Positions 1 to 8,559 of a stretch of 64,000 nucleotides of DNA are shown in pieces. Source of the DNA: Streptomyces gardneri (lineage in GTDB: Bacteria > Actinomycetota > Actinomycetes > Streptomycetales > Streptomycetaceae); NCBI RefSeq assembly GCF_006539185.1, contig NZ_BJMN01000044.1, positions 1 to 64,000 on the forward strand, read 5' to 3'. The number at the start of each line of letters is the position of its first letter. Within the stretch, counting starts at the first letter, position 1. The translations under genes and the position numbers were made by a program. A model generated the notes under the pieces. That model was not told where the DNA came from, did no database searches, and saw only the letters and a program-made list of their open reading frames with translations.

Positions 1-458
1 CGGGAGCCGGCGCGCGACGCGGGGGGTGGGCCACCCGCCCCGCGAGCCGCGGTCACCCGCTCGAAGTGGGCGCACCCGGTGATGTCCTCGTGGTCGCAGC
101 CGAGGGCGCATTCGACGAGTGCGAGGGAGGCCTGCGCGGCCGCGATGCGGGCGCGAAGCGCCTCGGCCTCCTCGCGGAGGGTGTCCCGTCGCTTCGCGGT
201 GTCGGAGGTGGCGACCAGGGTGCGGATGGTCTCCAGGGAGAGCCCCACCTCCTTGGCGCGCAGGATGACGGCGACGCGGGTGACGTCGGCGGCGCCGTAG
301 CGGCGGTGGCCGACGGCGTCACGTGCCGGAGCGAGCAGCCCCATCGCCTCCCAGTGCCGCAGCACATGGGTGGCCAGACCGAAGCGTTCGGCGAGGGCGC
401 CGATGCCGATCGGCGCACGCTCGCCGTCGTCCGGCGTCCTGGGCTCGCTTGACTTCAT
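1..458 (-). CDS. MerR-family transcriptional regulator (3' end cut by window edge)
   Basis: A one-component DNA-binding regulator. 152 codons are visible and the frame is still open at base 1. The N-terminal winged helix-turn-helix of MerR type spans about residues 16-85, with the family signature VLRHWEAMGLL near 32-42 and HRRYGAADV near 51-59. A coiled-coil dimer helix follows (about 92-115), then a Cys/His cluster with C117, C121, H123, C129 and H131. Such a cluster after the dimer helix could bind metal or sense thiols, but this is inference. The ATG at 458 is 28 bases from the start of the divergent methyltransferase, so the two promoters must overlap the genes. The methyltransferase is the likely target. 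Confidence 0.85.
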   Translation of the reverse strand, partial: MKSSEPRTPDDGERAPIGIGALAERFGLATHVLRHWEAMGLLAPARDAVGHRRYGAADVTRVAVILRAKEVGLSLETIRTLVATSDTAKRRDTLREEAEALRARIAAAQASLALVECALGCDHEDITGCAHFERVTAARGAGGPPPASRAGS

Positions 459-486
459 GCCGACATTAAGTCCCAGCCTTGGGCTC

Positions 487-1254
487 ATGACCAGAGACAC
501 GGATCGGACAGGACCGCCGCCGGACCTCGTCGCACTGCTCGACGCGGCCGATCGACTGCCGGGCGCCGAGGAACTGAGGGCCCTGTCCTACGGCCTGCTC
601 GGCGCCGCACCCGGAACGTCCGTGGTGGACGTGGGGTGCGGCGCCGGACGGGCCGTGGCGGAACTGGCCGAACGGGGTGTGCGGGCCGTCGGAGTGGACC
701 CGAGCGAGCGGATGATCGCCGTCGCCCGCGGCCGGTGGCCACGGGCGGACTTCCGGATCGCGGGGGCGTACGAACTGCCGCTGCCGGACGCCTCGGTGGA
801 CGGCTACCGGGCGGACAAGGTGTTCCACGTGCTGGCCGAGCCGGAGCGGGCGCTGGCGGAGGCCCGCAGGGTGCTCGTGCCCGGCGGGCGGATCGTGCTG
901 ACCGGCCAGGACTGGGACACCTTCGTCGTCGACTCCGACGATCCGGCGCTCACCCGCACGATCGTGCACGCCCGGGCCGACCTGATCGTCGGCCCGCGGG
1001 CCGCCCGCCGCTACCGCAACCTCCTGCTGGACGCCCGCTTCGGCGAGGTGACGGTCGAGGTCCGCACCGGCGTGTTCACCGGACCGGTGATGCTCCCGCT
1101 GCTCACCGGGCTGGCCGAAGGAGCCTGCTCCACCGGTGCCGTCACCCGTGCGCGGACGGACCGCTGGGTCGCCGAGCAGCGTGCGCGGGCCGAGGCCGAC
1201 CGCCTCTTCCTGGCACTGCCGATGTTCGTGGCGGCGGCCACGGCTCCGGGCTGA
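487..1254 (+). CDS. SAM-dependent class I methyltransferase
   Basis: A 255-residue methyltransferase of the Methyltransf_11/25 type. The SAM-binding motif I is VDVGCGAGR (47-55), with an acidic residue after the second strand (GVDPSE, near 77). LPLPDASVDGY and RVLVPGGRI are the post-I and motif III segments. The substrate cannot be told. Related proteins are often annotated ubiquinone/menaquinone-type or small-molecule methyltransferases. ATG 487 is preferred over upstream in-frame starts because those would overlap the divergent MerR gene. The close divergent pairing with a MerR regulator suggests control by it. The gene converges on the kinase gene ending at 1277, with only 22 bases between. 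Confidence 0.8.
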   Translation: MTRDTDRTGPPPDLVALLDAADRLPGAEELRALSYGLLGAAPGTSVVDVGCGAGRAVAELAERGVRAVGVDPSERMIAVARGRWPRADFRIAGAYELPLPDASVDGYRADKVFHVLAEPERALAEARRVLVPGGRIVLTGQDWDTFVVDSDDPALTRTIVHARADLIVGPRAARRYRNLLLDARFGEVTVEVRTGVFTGPVMLPLLTGLAEGACSTGAVTRARTDRWVAEQRARAEADRLFLALPMFVAAATAPG

Positions 1255-1276
1255 CGTCTCCCGGGGCGCCGCTCCC

Positions 1277-2848
1277 TCAGGTGCTCGGCATCGCCGCGAA
1301 GGCCGCCTGCGAGATCGTCCTGGCCTCCTGCTCGCACGTCTCGGCCGGGTGTCTCTCGCCGCCCAGGGACACGTCCACGATCAGGTTCCCCTTGCGGGCG
1401 TAGAGCGTGCAGGTCGTCTGGCCGTCGCTCGGGGCGCTCCAGAAGGCCTCGTCGGCGAAGGGGAGGCTCGTCTCGCGTTCGCCCTCCGCGTCGTCCGCGA
1501 ACTCGTCCTCCTGGCGCTCCGTCGCGTTCTCGTCCGTGCCCGCGCTGCGGCGCAGTTCCCAGCGGACCATGGCGTGCGAGTAGAAGCTCCAGCCGTCCTT
1601 CTGCGTCTCGTCCTTGTCGTTCCAGGAGCAGCTGGTCGTCGCCGAGTCCGAGTACTCGGTGTACGTGTCCCGGGTGGGGTTGCGTCCCGTGAGCGGGAGC
1701 TTCGGGGCGACCTCCGCGCAGACCGGCATCGCCAGGTACGCGTCCGGCGGGCCGGCCAACAGCTCGCTGTCCTTCAGGGACCACCACGCGCCGGCGCCGA
1801 GGACGCACAGGGCGACGACGGCGGCGACGGCGACCGGGCCCCGGCGGCGCCGCCCGGGGCTCGTGGGGGTGACCCGGGTGACGACCGCCGTCGGGGTCGC
1901 GGCCCTGCCTCTGCCGGGAGGGACGACCACCGTGCGTTCGGGGTCGTCGTCGTGGCGGGTGAGCAGGTGGTCGACGGAGCGCTGCTGGTCGTCGATCATC
2001 GCGTGGACGGCGGGCGGCCACGGCCGGGTCGTCGGGGCCGCCGGGCCCAGTGCGGCGAGGAGCTGCGTGGGGGTGGGCCGGGCCGTCGGGTCCTTGGCCA
2101 GGCACGAGGCCAGGAGGCCGGCCAGTTCCGGCGGTACGGCGGCGAGGTCGGGTTCCGTGTGGACGACGTTGTAGAGGGACTGGAGGGTCGAGGGGCCCGC
2201 GAACGGGCTCGTGCCCGTCGCCGCGAGCGCCAGGACCGAGCCGAGCGAGAACACGTCGCTCGCCGGGGTGAGCTCCTTGCCCTCGGCCTGCTCGGGCGAC
2301 ATGAAGGCGGGGGAGCCGACGACCAGCCCTGTTCCGGTGAGCTCGGTGACGTTCCCGGCCTCGGCGATCCGCGCGATGCCGAAGTCGATGACCCGGGCGC
2401 CGTCCCCCGAGAGCAGGACGTTCTCCGGCTTCAGGTCGCGGTGGACGATCCCGGCCCGGTGGATCTCGTCCAGGGCCGTCGCGAGCTGCACGGCGAGGCG
2501 CCGTACGGTCTCGACGGGCAGGGTGCCGGTCCGTTCCACGGCCGCCCCGAGCGAGGGTCCGGTGACGAACACGGAGGCGAGCCAGGGGACGGGCGCGTCC
2601 GCGTCGGCGGCCATCACGGCGGCCGTACAGGCGCCGGACACCTTGCGCGAGGTGTCGACCTCGCGGTGGAACCGGGCGCGGAAGTCCTCGTCGTGGGCGA
2701 ACCGGGCGTGCACCTGCTTCACGGCGGCGAGCCGCCCGTCGGGCGAGGCGCCGAGGTAGACGCGGCCCATGCCGCCGCGGCCGAGCTCGGCGAGGAGCCG
2801 GTAGGGGCCGGCCTCGCGGGGGTCGGTGGGGCCCAGAGGACGGGTCAC
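1277..2848 (-). CDS. Membrane Ser/Thr protein kinase with extracytoplasmic sensor domain (second of a tandem pair)
   Basis: A 523-residue Hanks-type (PknB-like) kinase. The glycine loop GRGGMG is at 23-28, the ATP-binding lysine at K44, the catalytic HRDLK near 136-140 and DFG at 155-157. The SPE of the activation segment follows, so the kinase looks active. A basic stretch (RRRR) leads into one membrane helix at about 338-357. The C-terminal outer domain of about 165 residues has four cysteines, as if for two disulfides. The GTG start at 2848 overlaps the stop of the upstream kinase (GTGA), which implies translational coupling. The outer domain matches that of the neighbouring kinase in layout, so the pair probably arose by tandem duplication. 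Confidence 0.9.
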   Translation of the reverse strand: MTRPLGPTDPREAGPYRLLAELGRGGMGRVYLGASPDGRLAAVKQVHARFAHDEDFRARFHREVDTSRKVSGACTAAVMAADADAPVPWLASVFVTGPSLGAAVERTGTLPVETVRRLAVQLATALDEIHRAGIVHRDLKPENVLLSGDGARVIDFGIARIAEAGNVTELTGTGLVVGSPAFMSPEQAEGKELTPASDVFSLGSVLALAATGTSPFAGPSTLQSLYNVVHTEPDLAAVPPELAGLLASCLAKDPTARPTPTQLLAALGPAAPTTRPWPPAVHAMIDDQQRSVDHLLTRHDDDPERTVVVPPGRGRAATPTAVVTRVTPTSPGRRRRGPVAVAAVVALCVLGAGAWWSLKDSELLAGPPDAYLAMPVCAEVAPKLPLTGRNPTRDTYTEYSDSATTSCSWNDKDETQKDGWSFYSHAMVRWELRRSAGTDENATERQEDEFADDAEGERETSLPFADEAFWSAPSDGQTTCTLYARKGNLIVDVSLGGERHPAETCEQEARTISQAAFAAMPST

Positions 2849-4407
2849 TGCGCCGCCGCCTTCTTCCCTACGAGCGCGACGGCCTGCTTCGCACTCTTCT
2901 CGGTGAGGGCCTCACAGGTGCCCAGGGGGTAGTTGGGGCCCTTCACCTGGACGAAGAGCTCCAGGTTGACGTCCCGGGCGTACAGCACGCAGTGGCCGTC
3001 GGGCTTGTACCAGAGCGCCTCCTCGACGAAGTCGAGGTGGGAGACCCGCTGGGTGCTGCCGCGCATGTACATGCCCTCGTAGCGCGCCTTCGCGCCTTCG
3101 GCGCCGGCGGGGCCGCCCGGCTTGCTGCGGTAGAGGTCCCAGACCACGACGATCTGGTCGCCGGAGCGGGTGTTCCAGGTGCACTGGTTCGACGTGGCGC
3201 CGTCGTACTGGGTGTGCGGGGGCCCGCCGTCCTGGACCCGCTGCTGGGTGAACCCGGCCGGCACCTCCATCTTCGGGCGCAGCTGCGTGCAGGAGGGGAT
3301 GGGCCCCACGTACGTGTCGGCCACCTGGCTCAGCGGGACGTTCCCCGGCGTCGGCACGGGCTCGTCGACGAACGCGTAGTACACGTCGTCCGCCCAGCCG
3401 TTCACCGCGAACAGCGCCCCGGTGACCGCGAGGACCCCGGCGGTGACGGCGGCGACCGTCCAGCGCCGGCGGCCCCGGCTCCGTACCCGGGGGAGGGGAG
3501 CGGGCGCGGGGGCGGCCGGCGGGGCCTGGCTCACCAGCCGGGCGACCTCCGCCGACTGAACCGCGATCCGCCGGTGCACGGCCTCCGGCCAGGGCCGTGT
3601 CGACGGCGCCACCGGCCCGATCAGGGCCGGGAGGTCCTGCGGGGAGGGGCGGGCGGCGGGGTCCTTGGCGAGGCACGCCCCGAGGAGGTCGCGCAGCCCC
3701 GGCGGTACGGCGCCGAGGTCGGGTTCCTCGTGGGCGATGCTGTACATCAGGGCGGGGGCCGAGGTGCCGTTGAACGGTGTCTTCCCCGTACAGGCCACGA
3801 CCAGGGTGGCGCCGAGCGCGAAGATGTCGGCGGCGGGCGTCGAAGCCCCGCCGGTGATCTGCTCGGGCGCCATGAACGCGGGGGAGCCGATGAGCGCGCC
3901 CGTGTGCGTGAGCTTCGTCAGGTGGTCGCCCGCCCGGGCGATGCCGAAGTCGATCACCCTGACGCCGTCGTCGGTGAGCATCACGTTCGACGGCTTCAGG
4001 TCCCGGTGGACGAGGCCCATGCGGTGGATGTCGGCGAGCGCCTGGGCGAGGCCGGCGGCCAGCTGCCGTACCGCCTCCTCGGGCAGGAAGCCGTCCGCGA
4101 GGACGTCGCTCAGCGGGAGCCCGGGGAGGAAGAGCGAGGCGAGCCAGGGTGTCGGGGCGTCCGGGTCGGCGTCGACCACGGGCGCCGTGTAGGCGCCGGA
4201 CACCCGGCGCGAGGCGTCGACCTCGCGTCGGAACCGGGACCGGAAGCCCTCGTCGTCGGCCAGCTCGGCGTGCACCTGCTTGACGGCGACCAGGCTGCCG
4301 TTCGGCGCGACACCGAGCAGGACCCGGCCCATGCCGCCCTGCCCGAGCACCGCGACCGTACGGAACGGCCCCACCTGTGTCGGGTCGTTCGGCGTCCATG
4401 GACGCAT
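2845..4407 (-). CDS. Membrane Ser/Thr protein kinase with extracytoplasmic sensor domain (first of the pair)
   Basis: A 520-residue Hanks-type kinase. The glycine loop GQGGMG is at 22-27, the lysine at K43, with HRDLKPSN and DFGIAR following. One membrane helix near residue 325 (AAVTAGVLAVTGALFAV) leads to a Cys-containing outer domain that ends in KKAAAQ. The start is ATG 4407, because a near-perfect ribosome binding site (GGAGGTGATC) sits just before it. A longer frame reaching 4497 lacks such a site and crosses the 4455-4486 inverted repeat. The outer domain is homologous in layout to that of the downstream kinase. Paired outer domains suggest the two kinases read related envelope signals. 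Substrates are unknown. Confidence 0.9.
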   Translation of the reverse strand: MRPWTPNDPTQVGPFRTVAVLGQGGMGRVLLGVAPNGSLVAVKQVHAELADDEGFRSRFRREVDASRRVSGAYTAPVVDADPDAPTPWLASLFLPGLPLSDVLADGFLPEEAVRQLAAGLAQALADIHRMGLVHRDLKPSNVMLTDDGVRVIDFGIARAGDHLTKLTHTGALIGSPAFMAPEQITGGASTPAADIFALGATLVVACTGKTPFNGTSAPALMYSIAHEEPDLGAVPPGLRDLLGACLAKDPAARPSPQDLPALIGPVAPSTRPWPEAVHRRIAVQSAEVARLVSQAPPAAPAPAPLPRVRSRGRRRWTVAAVTAGVLAVTGALFAVNGWADDVYYAFVDEPVPTPGNVPLSQVADTYVGPIPSCTQLRPKMEVPAGFTQQRVQDGGPPHTQYDGATSNQCTWNTRSGDQIVVVWDLYRSKPGGPAGAEGAKARYEGMYMRGSTQRVSHLDFVEEALWYKPDGHCVLYARDVNLELFVQVKGPNYPLGTCEALTEKSAKQAVALVGKKAAAQ

Positions 4408-4454
4408 GTGATCACCTCCCCCGTGAACGGGAAGGGATCCTAGTCGCGGTGGCG

Positions 4455-4486
4455 GCGGATCACTCCGGAATCCCGGCGTGATCCGC
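4455..4486 (-). terminator. Inverted repeat, probable terminator of the SirB1-type gene
   Basis: Perfect 9-base arms (GCGGATCAC and GTGATCCGC) around a 14-base loop, 45 bases past the stop of the gene ending at 4531 and about 48 bases before the kinase start at 4407. There is no T run, which is usual for Streptomyces. It could instead be an operator for the kinase pair. Confidence 0.5.
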
Positions 4487-4530
4487 AAGACACCCACGGG
4501 CGGGGCGAGTTCGGCACCGTGTGATCGTGT

Positions 4531-5415
4531 TCAGTTCAGGCGGGCCCTCGCCGCCAGTGCCCGGCGACGGATCGTCGTCGCCGACTCCGGGTCCACCGCG
4601 TCCATCACCCGCGCGTACGCCTCCATCTCCGCCGCGCCGGAGAGGAACTCGCCCCGCTGGACGAGCAGTTCCGCACGCTCGTAGCGCAGCCGCGCCGGGT
4701 GGGAGGGCAGCAGCAGGGCGAGCTCCACGGCCCACAGGCCCACGTCGGAGCGCTCGGGGCGGGGGGCCGCCCAGGCGCGGATGTTGTTGAGGACGCGCAG
4801 CACGATCGCGCCGGGCTCGGCCGGCCGGAGCATGGAGCGGTCGAGGGCCTCGCCCGTCGCGCTCGCCACGAGCAGCTCCGCGTCCGGGCCCGTCAGGGGC
4901 CGGCCGCCGGAGAAGGGGTCGGCGAGGTTCAGGTCGGCGGGGTCGCCGAACCCGACGACGAAGTGACCCGGCAGGCCGAGCCCGTACACGGGGGCACCGG
5001 CCCGGCGGGCGACCTCCATCCAGACGACGGAGAGCAGGATCGGCAGGCCCCGGCGGCGGCGCAGCACCTCGTGCAGGAGCGAGGACTCCAGGCGCTGGTA
5101 GTCGGCGGGCACGCCCTCGAAGCCCTCGCGGTGGCCGAGGAGCGCGGCGAGCTCGGCGGCCCAGGCGCCGGTGGCGCGGGTGGCGTACGGGATGAGCCCG
5201 GCGAGGCGGTCGAGCTCGATCTCGGCCTCGTCGATGACGTGCCGGGTGACGGTCGGGTCGGCCACCGCCCCGACGAGCAGACAGAGCCGGGCGAGGTCGG
5301 GCCGCTCGGCCCGGGCCTCCTCGGCGAATTCCCGACGCCAGTCGGGTTCGTCCTCCGGCGGTCCGTCGCCCGCCCGTGCGTCCGGTCCGTCGGATCCGGC
5401 TCCGTGCTCGGTCAC
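4531..5415 (-). CDS. SirB1 / transglutaminase-like family protein
   Basis: A 294-residue cytoplasmic protein of the SirB1 N (transglutaminase-like) family, followed by a TPR-like helical tail. Typical family segments are SSLLHEVLRRRRGLPILLS (about 112-130), VYGLGLPGHFVVGF and DPFSGG. The first residues are acidic and low in complexity. The GTG start at 5415 lies 7 bases past the stop of the acetyltransferase gene, so the two form an operon. The junction carries a tandem copy of GGAGGCGTGAC, whose first copy can act as ribosome binding site. The biochemical role of the family is not established; E. coli SirB1 sits in the prfA-prmC neighbourhood. Confidence 0.75.
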   Translation of the reverse strand: MTEHGAGSDGPDARAGDGPPEDEPDWRREFAEEARAERPDLARLCLLVGAVADPTVTRHVIDEAEIELDRLAGLIPYATRATGAWAAELAALLGHREGFEGVPADYQRLESSLLHEVLRRRRGLPILLSVVWMEVARRAGAPVYGLGLPGHFVVGFGDPADLNLADPFSGGRPLTGPDAELLVASATGEALDRSMLRPAEPGAIVLRVLNNIRAWAAPRPERSDVGLWAVELALLLPSHPARLRYERAELLVQRGEFLSGAAEMEAYARVMDAVDPESATTIRRRALAARARLN

Positions 5416-5422
5416 GCCTCCG

Positions 5423-6424
5423 TCACGCCTCCGCCCATCGGTAGTGGTGGTAGTGGTGGTGGACCGCGAAGCCCATCCCGTCGTACAACGCCCGGGCGCC
5501 GTCGTTGTCCGCCTCCACCTGGAGCCAGGCCGCCGACGCGCCCTCGTCGAGCGCCTGCCGGGCGAGTGCCGTCATGACGGTCGTCGCCAGGCCCTGCCGT
5601 CGGAGGGCGGGGTCGACCTCGACGGCCATGAAGCCCGCCCAGCGGCCGTCGACCACACAGCGCCCGATCGCCGCCGGTACCTCTCCCGTGCCCGCCACGG
5701 ACGCGAACCACACACTCGGACCGGAGCCGAGGACGGGCCGTACCGCCGGGTTCGGTTCTCCGAAGCGCTGGTAGCGGCGCAGCCACGCGTCGTCGAGCGT
5801 GCGCGAGAGGCGTACGCCGGAGATGTCGGAGTCCAGGTCGCCGATCGGGGCGAGCGCCGCGATCCGGACCTCGGCGGAGACCTCGCGCCGCCAGCCGTGC
5901 CGGTCGAGCGCCGCGCCCAGCAGCTCCTGGGTGCCCTCGGCGCCGGTCGCCGTCTGGATGTACGCGGGGAGCTTCCGGGCCGCGTACCACTCGCGTACGC
6001 GGGTGAGGGCGTCCGGCACGGGGAGTCCGGGATCGCCGAGCGGCAGTGCGGAGTTGGCACGGCGGGTGAATCCGGCGGCGGCCCGCAGGGTCCATTCGCC
6101 GAGCGGCTCGCTCTCGACCGGCTGCCAGGCGCGCGCGGTGGCCCGGGCCAGCTCCGGGAAGGTCGCCGAGGGGCCCCTTCGGCGGGCCGGAGCGGGGGGT
6201 ACGACCTTCCCCGCGACGAGGGAGGTTTCCGCGATCCGGACGGTTTCCCCGCTCTTTCGTGTGATCACCACCACACCGGAGTTCCATGATGTGAGCACTC
6301 CGACCGCGTCGGTGAACCTCCCGCCCGGCGCGGCGGAGTCTGTCACGTACCGAACGGAGACACGTTTTCCCACGTCAGCGCTGGTGATTCGGACCTCGAG
6401 AAGTCCTCCGCCGGTCAATTCCAC
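5423..6424 (-). CDS. GNAT-family N-acetyltransferase with N-terminal SH3-like domain
   Basis: About 333 residues from GTG 6424. The N-terminal 70 residues (LLEVRITSADVGKRVSVRYV) form a small beta domain that binds or scaffolds. The C-terminal half is a GNAT fold: VEVDPALRRQGLATTVM is the acetyl-CoA pyrophosphate loop (R-x-x-G-L/A type) and NDGARALYDGMGF is the C-terminal signature. The tail is His/Tyr-rich (VHHHYHHYRW). GTG 6424 is chosen because a GGAGGGGCGGAGAA stretch precedes it. An in-frame ATG at 6484 has no good site and would cover the ferredoxin promoter. The substrate is unknown. The gene is divergent from fdxA. Confidence 0.8.
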   Translation of the reverse strand: MELTGGGLLEVRITSADVGKRVSVRYVTDSAAPGGRFTDAVGVLTSWNSGVVVITRKSGETVRIAETSLVAGKVVPPAPARRRGPSATFPELARATARAWQPVESEPLGEWTLRAAAGFTRRANSALPLGDPGLPVPDALTRVREWYAARKLPAYIQTATGAEGTQELLGAALDRHGWRREVSAEVRIAALAPIGDLDSDISGVRLSRTLDDAWLRRYQRFGEPNPAVRPVLGSGPSVWFASVAGTGEVPAAIGRCVVDGRWAGFMAVEVDPALRRQGLATTVMTALARQALDEGASAAWLQVEADNDGARALYDGMGFAVHHHYHHYRWAEA

Positions 6425-6443
6425 AGCTTCTCCGCCCCTCCTG

Positions 6444-6472
6444 TTCGGATCGCCCCCAAGAACGGAGATACT
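6444..6472 (+). promoter_or_regulatory. Candidate promoter of fdxA
   Basis: TTCGGA (6444-6449), a 17-base spacer and GATACT (6467-6472) fit a housekeeping-type -35/-10 pair and would start RNA near 6480. The -35 match is only moderate. Confidence 0.4.
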
Positions 6473-6536
6473 AGGTGCGGGCATCGACGACGCCGCGCTC
6501 CCGCGCAGACCAGCCCTATCGAGGAGGAACGACAGC

Positions 6537-6857
6537 GTGACCTACGTCATCGCGCAGCCTTGTGTCGACGTGAAGGACAAGGCGTGCATCGAGGAGTGCC
6601 CCGTCGACTGCATCTACGAGGGCAAGCGGTCCTTGTACATCCACCCGGACGAATGCGTCGACTGCGGGGCCTGTGAGCCGGTCTGCCCGGTTGAGGCGAT
6701 CTTCTACGAGGACGACACTCCGGAGGAGTGGAAGGACTACTACAAGGCGAACGTCGAGTTCTTCGACGAGCTCGGTTCGCCCGGTGGTGCCTCCAAGCTC
6801 GGCGAGATCGAGCGTGACCACCCCTTCATCGCCGCCCTGCCGCCGCAGAACGGCTGA
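6537..6857 (+). CDS. fdxA: Seven-iron ferredoxin (3Fe-4S plus 4Fe-4S)
   Basis: A 106-residue electron carrier. Cysteines fall as in Azotobacter FdI-type proteins: C9, C17 and C50 for the 3Fe-4S cluster; C21, C40, C43 and C46 for the 4Fe-4S cluster; C25 is extra. The acidic C-terminal extension (EFFDELGSPGGASK) is typical of actinobacterial FdxA/FdxC. GTG 6537 is preceded by GAGGAGGAAC. The gene stands just upstream of dapC, an order conserved in actinobacteria. Partners may include cytochrome P450s or oxidoreductases, but none is nearby. Confidence 0.95.
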   Translation: MTYVIAQPCVDVKDKACIEECPVDCIYEGKRSLYIHPDECVDCGACEPVCPVEAIFYEDDTPEEWKDYYKANVEFFDELGSPGGASKLGEIERDHPFIAALPPQNG

Positions 6858-6868
6858 TCGACCGCTTC

Positions 6869-6903
6869 CGGTCCCGTACGGCGTCGGTCGCTGTACGGGA
6901 CCG
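6869..6903 (+). terminator. Hairpin between fdxA and dapC
   Basis: Perfect 11-base arms (CGGTCCCGTAC and GTACGGGACCG) with a 13-base loop, followed within 5 bases by TTTT. It may terminate fdxA or partly attenuate read-through into dapC, which starts 40 bases later. Confidence 0.6.
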
Positions 6904-6942
6904 AGGCGTTTTCCCGTACGTACAGGAAGTGAGAGCCAACCC

Positions 6943-8037
6943 GTGAGCGCAGTCTCTTCGCGCCTGCCCGTCTTCCCCTGGGACAAGCTGGAGCCGTACA
7001 AGAAGACGGCCCTGGCGCACCCGGACGGAATCGTGGACCTCTCGGTCGGCACGCCCGTCGACCCGGTCCCCGCGCTGATCCAGGACGCCCTGGTCGCGGC
7101 GGCGGACTCGCCGGGCTATCCCACGGTGTGGGGGACGAAAGAGCTGCGGGACGCGCTCACCGGCTGGTGCGAACGGCGTCTCGGCGCGGTGGGCTTCGCC
7201 CACGAGAACGTGCTGCCGGTGGTCGGCTCCAAGGAGCTCGTCGCCTGGCTGCCGACGCAGCTGGGCCTCGGCGCCGGGGACAAGGTGGCGTACCCCCGCC
7301 TGGCCTACCCGACGTACGAGGTCGGCGCGCGGCTCTGCGGCGCCGAGCCGGTCGTCTACGACGACCCGACGGAGCTCGACCCGGCGGGTCTGAAGCTGCT
7401 CTGGCTGAACTCCCCGTCCAACCCGACCGGCAAGGTCCTCGGCAAGGACGAGCTGACCCGGATCGTGGCCTGGGCGCGCGAGCACGGCGTCCTCGTCTTC
7501 TCCGACGAGTGCTACCTGGAGCTGGGCTGGGAGGCCGACCCGGTCTCCGTCCTGCACCCGGACGTCTGCGGCGGTTCGTACGAGGGCATCGTCGCCGTCC
7601 ACTCGCTCTCCAAGCGCTCCAACCTGGCCGGCTACCGCGCCGCGTTCATCGCGGGCGACGCGGCCGTCCTCGGCGAGCTGCTCCTGATCCGCAAGCACGG
7701 CGGCATGATGACCGCGGCCCCGGTGCAGGCGGCGACGGTCGCGGCGCTCGGCGACGACGCGCACGTGGCCGAGCAGCGGGAGCGGTACGCGGCCCGCCGG
7801 GCGGCGCTGCGGGCGGCCCTGGAGGCGCACGGCTTCCGGGTCGAGCACAGCGAGGCGAGCCTGTACCTGTGGGTGACCCGGGACGAGCCGTGCTGGGAGA
7901 CCGTGGCGTACCTGGCGGACAAGGGCATCCTGGTGGCGCCCGGGGACTTCTACGGCGAGGCCGGGGAGCGGTTCGTGCGGGTGGCGTTCACGGCGACGGA
8001 CGAGCGCGTCGAGGCGGCCGTGAAGCGCCTCGGCTAG
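6943..8037 (+). CDS. dapC: Succinyldiaminopimelate transaminase
   Basis: A 364-residue fold-type I PLP aminotransferase that makes N-succinyl-LL-diaminopimelate in the lysine/peptidoglycan precursor pathway. The PLP lysine is K224 in SLSKRSNLAGYR. N160 (SPSNPTG), D188 and R232 are the other cofactor contacts. DapC and the subtype LxGYP...G (YPTVWGTKELRDAL) fit the actinobacterial enzyme. GTG 6943 follows GGAAGTGAGA. The neighbouring ferredoxin gene and dapE downstream support the pathway call. The gene ends at a strong terminator. Confidence 0.92.
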   Translation: MSAVSSRLPVFPWDKLEPYKKTALAHPDGIVDLSVGTPVDPVPALIQDALVAAADSPGYPTVWGTKELRDALTGWCERRLGAVGFAHENVLPVVGSKELVAWLPTQLGLGAGDKVAYPRLAYPTYEVGARLCGAEPVVYDDPTELDPAGLKLLWLNSPSNPTGKVLGKDELTRIVAWAREHGVLVFSDECYLELGWEADPVSVLHPDVCGGSYEGIVAVHSLSKRSNLAGYRAAFIAGDAAVLGELLLIRKHGGMMTAAPVQAATVAALGDDAHVAEQRERYAARRAALRAALEAHGFRVEHSEASLYLWVTRDEPCWETVAYLADKGILVAPGDFYGEAGERFVRVAFTATDERVEAAVKRLG

Positions 8038-8050
8038 GACGTGCACGCGG

Positions 8051-8087
8051 GAGGGCCCGGGGAGCAGGCGATGCTCCCCGGGCCCTC
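8051..8087. terminator. Bidirectional terminator between dapC and the small secreted protein
   Basis: Perfect 16-base arms (GAGGGCCCGGGGAGCA and its complement) around a 5-base loop, placed between two convergent genes. Confidence 0.85.
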
Positions 8088-8106
8088 ACGTGTCTCGGTG
8101 CGGAGG

Positions 8107-8559
8107 TCAGCCGCCGAGCGGCAGGCCGCCCAGGGACGGGGCGGCCGGGAGGCCGCCGCCCAGGGCTCCGGCGGCCGGGCCCTGCGCGCTCTCGCCGGCG
8201 GCGCCGGCGGTCTTGCCGACGACCTCGCCGGTGCTGCCGGCGGCCTCGCCGGCCACCTTCTGCGCGGCCGGGGTGGCGGTCTTGCCCGCCGCGCCGACGG
8301 ACTTGCCGGCGGCCGGGACGGCCGTGCCGACGGCCTCGCTGCCGGTCGCGCCGACGACGCCGGTGGCGGCCTGCGCCCCGCTGTCGACAGCGGTGCCCGC
8401 ACCGGCGGCGTCCAGGGCGGTGACGCCGCCGAGGGCGCCGGTCGGCGCGATGCTGTGGTCCAGGGCGCTCGCGGAACCGGCCGCACCGACCACGGGGGCT
8501 GCTCCGGCCGCGATGAGGAGGGCGGCGCGGGCGATCCGACGGGTCAGGGGGAGGGACAT
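8107..8559 (-). CDS. Small secreted Ala/Gly-rich protein of unknown function
   Basis: A 150-residue protein with a clear signal peptide: MSLPLTRRIARAALLIAAG, then a cut near GSASA-LD (about 32-33). The mature part is low in complexity, made of Ala, Gly, Thr and Val with repeated AAG and TG motifs and GGLP/GGLPLGG at the end. There are no cysteines and no enzyme motif. Relatives in Streptomyces are sometimes named ATP-binding protein, but no nucleotide-binding motif is visible here. It is probably an envelope or extracellular structural protein. The start ATG follows CGAAGGAGCACC. Confidence 0.75.
   Translation of the reverse strand: MSLPLTRRIARAALLIAAGAAPVVGAAGSASALDHSIAPTGALGGVTALDAAGAGTAVDSGAQAATGVVGATGSEAVGTAVPAAGKSVGAAGKTATPAAQKVAGEAAGSTGEVVGKTAGAAGESAQGPAAGALGGGLPAAPSLGGLPLGG

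Noticed and set aside
8107..8559. ATP-binding protein, a name often given to relatives
   Set aside because: No P-loop or other nucleotide motif; the protein is a low-complexity secreted one.
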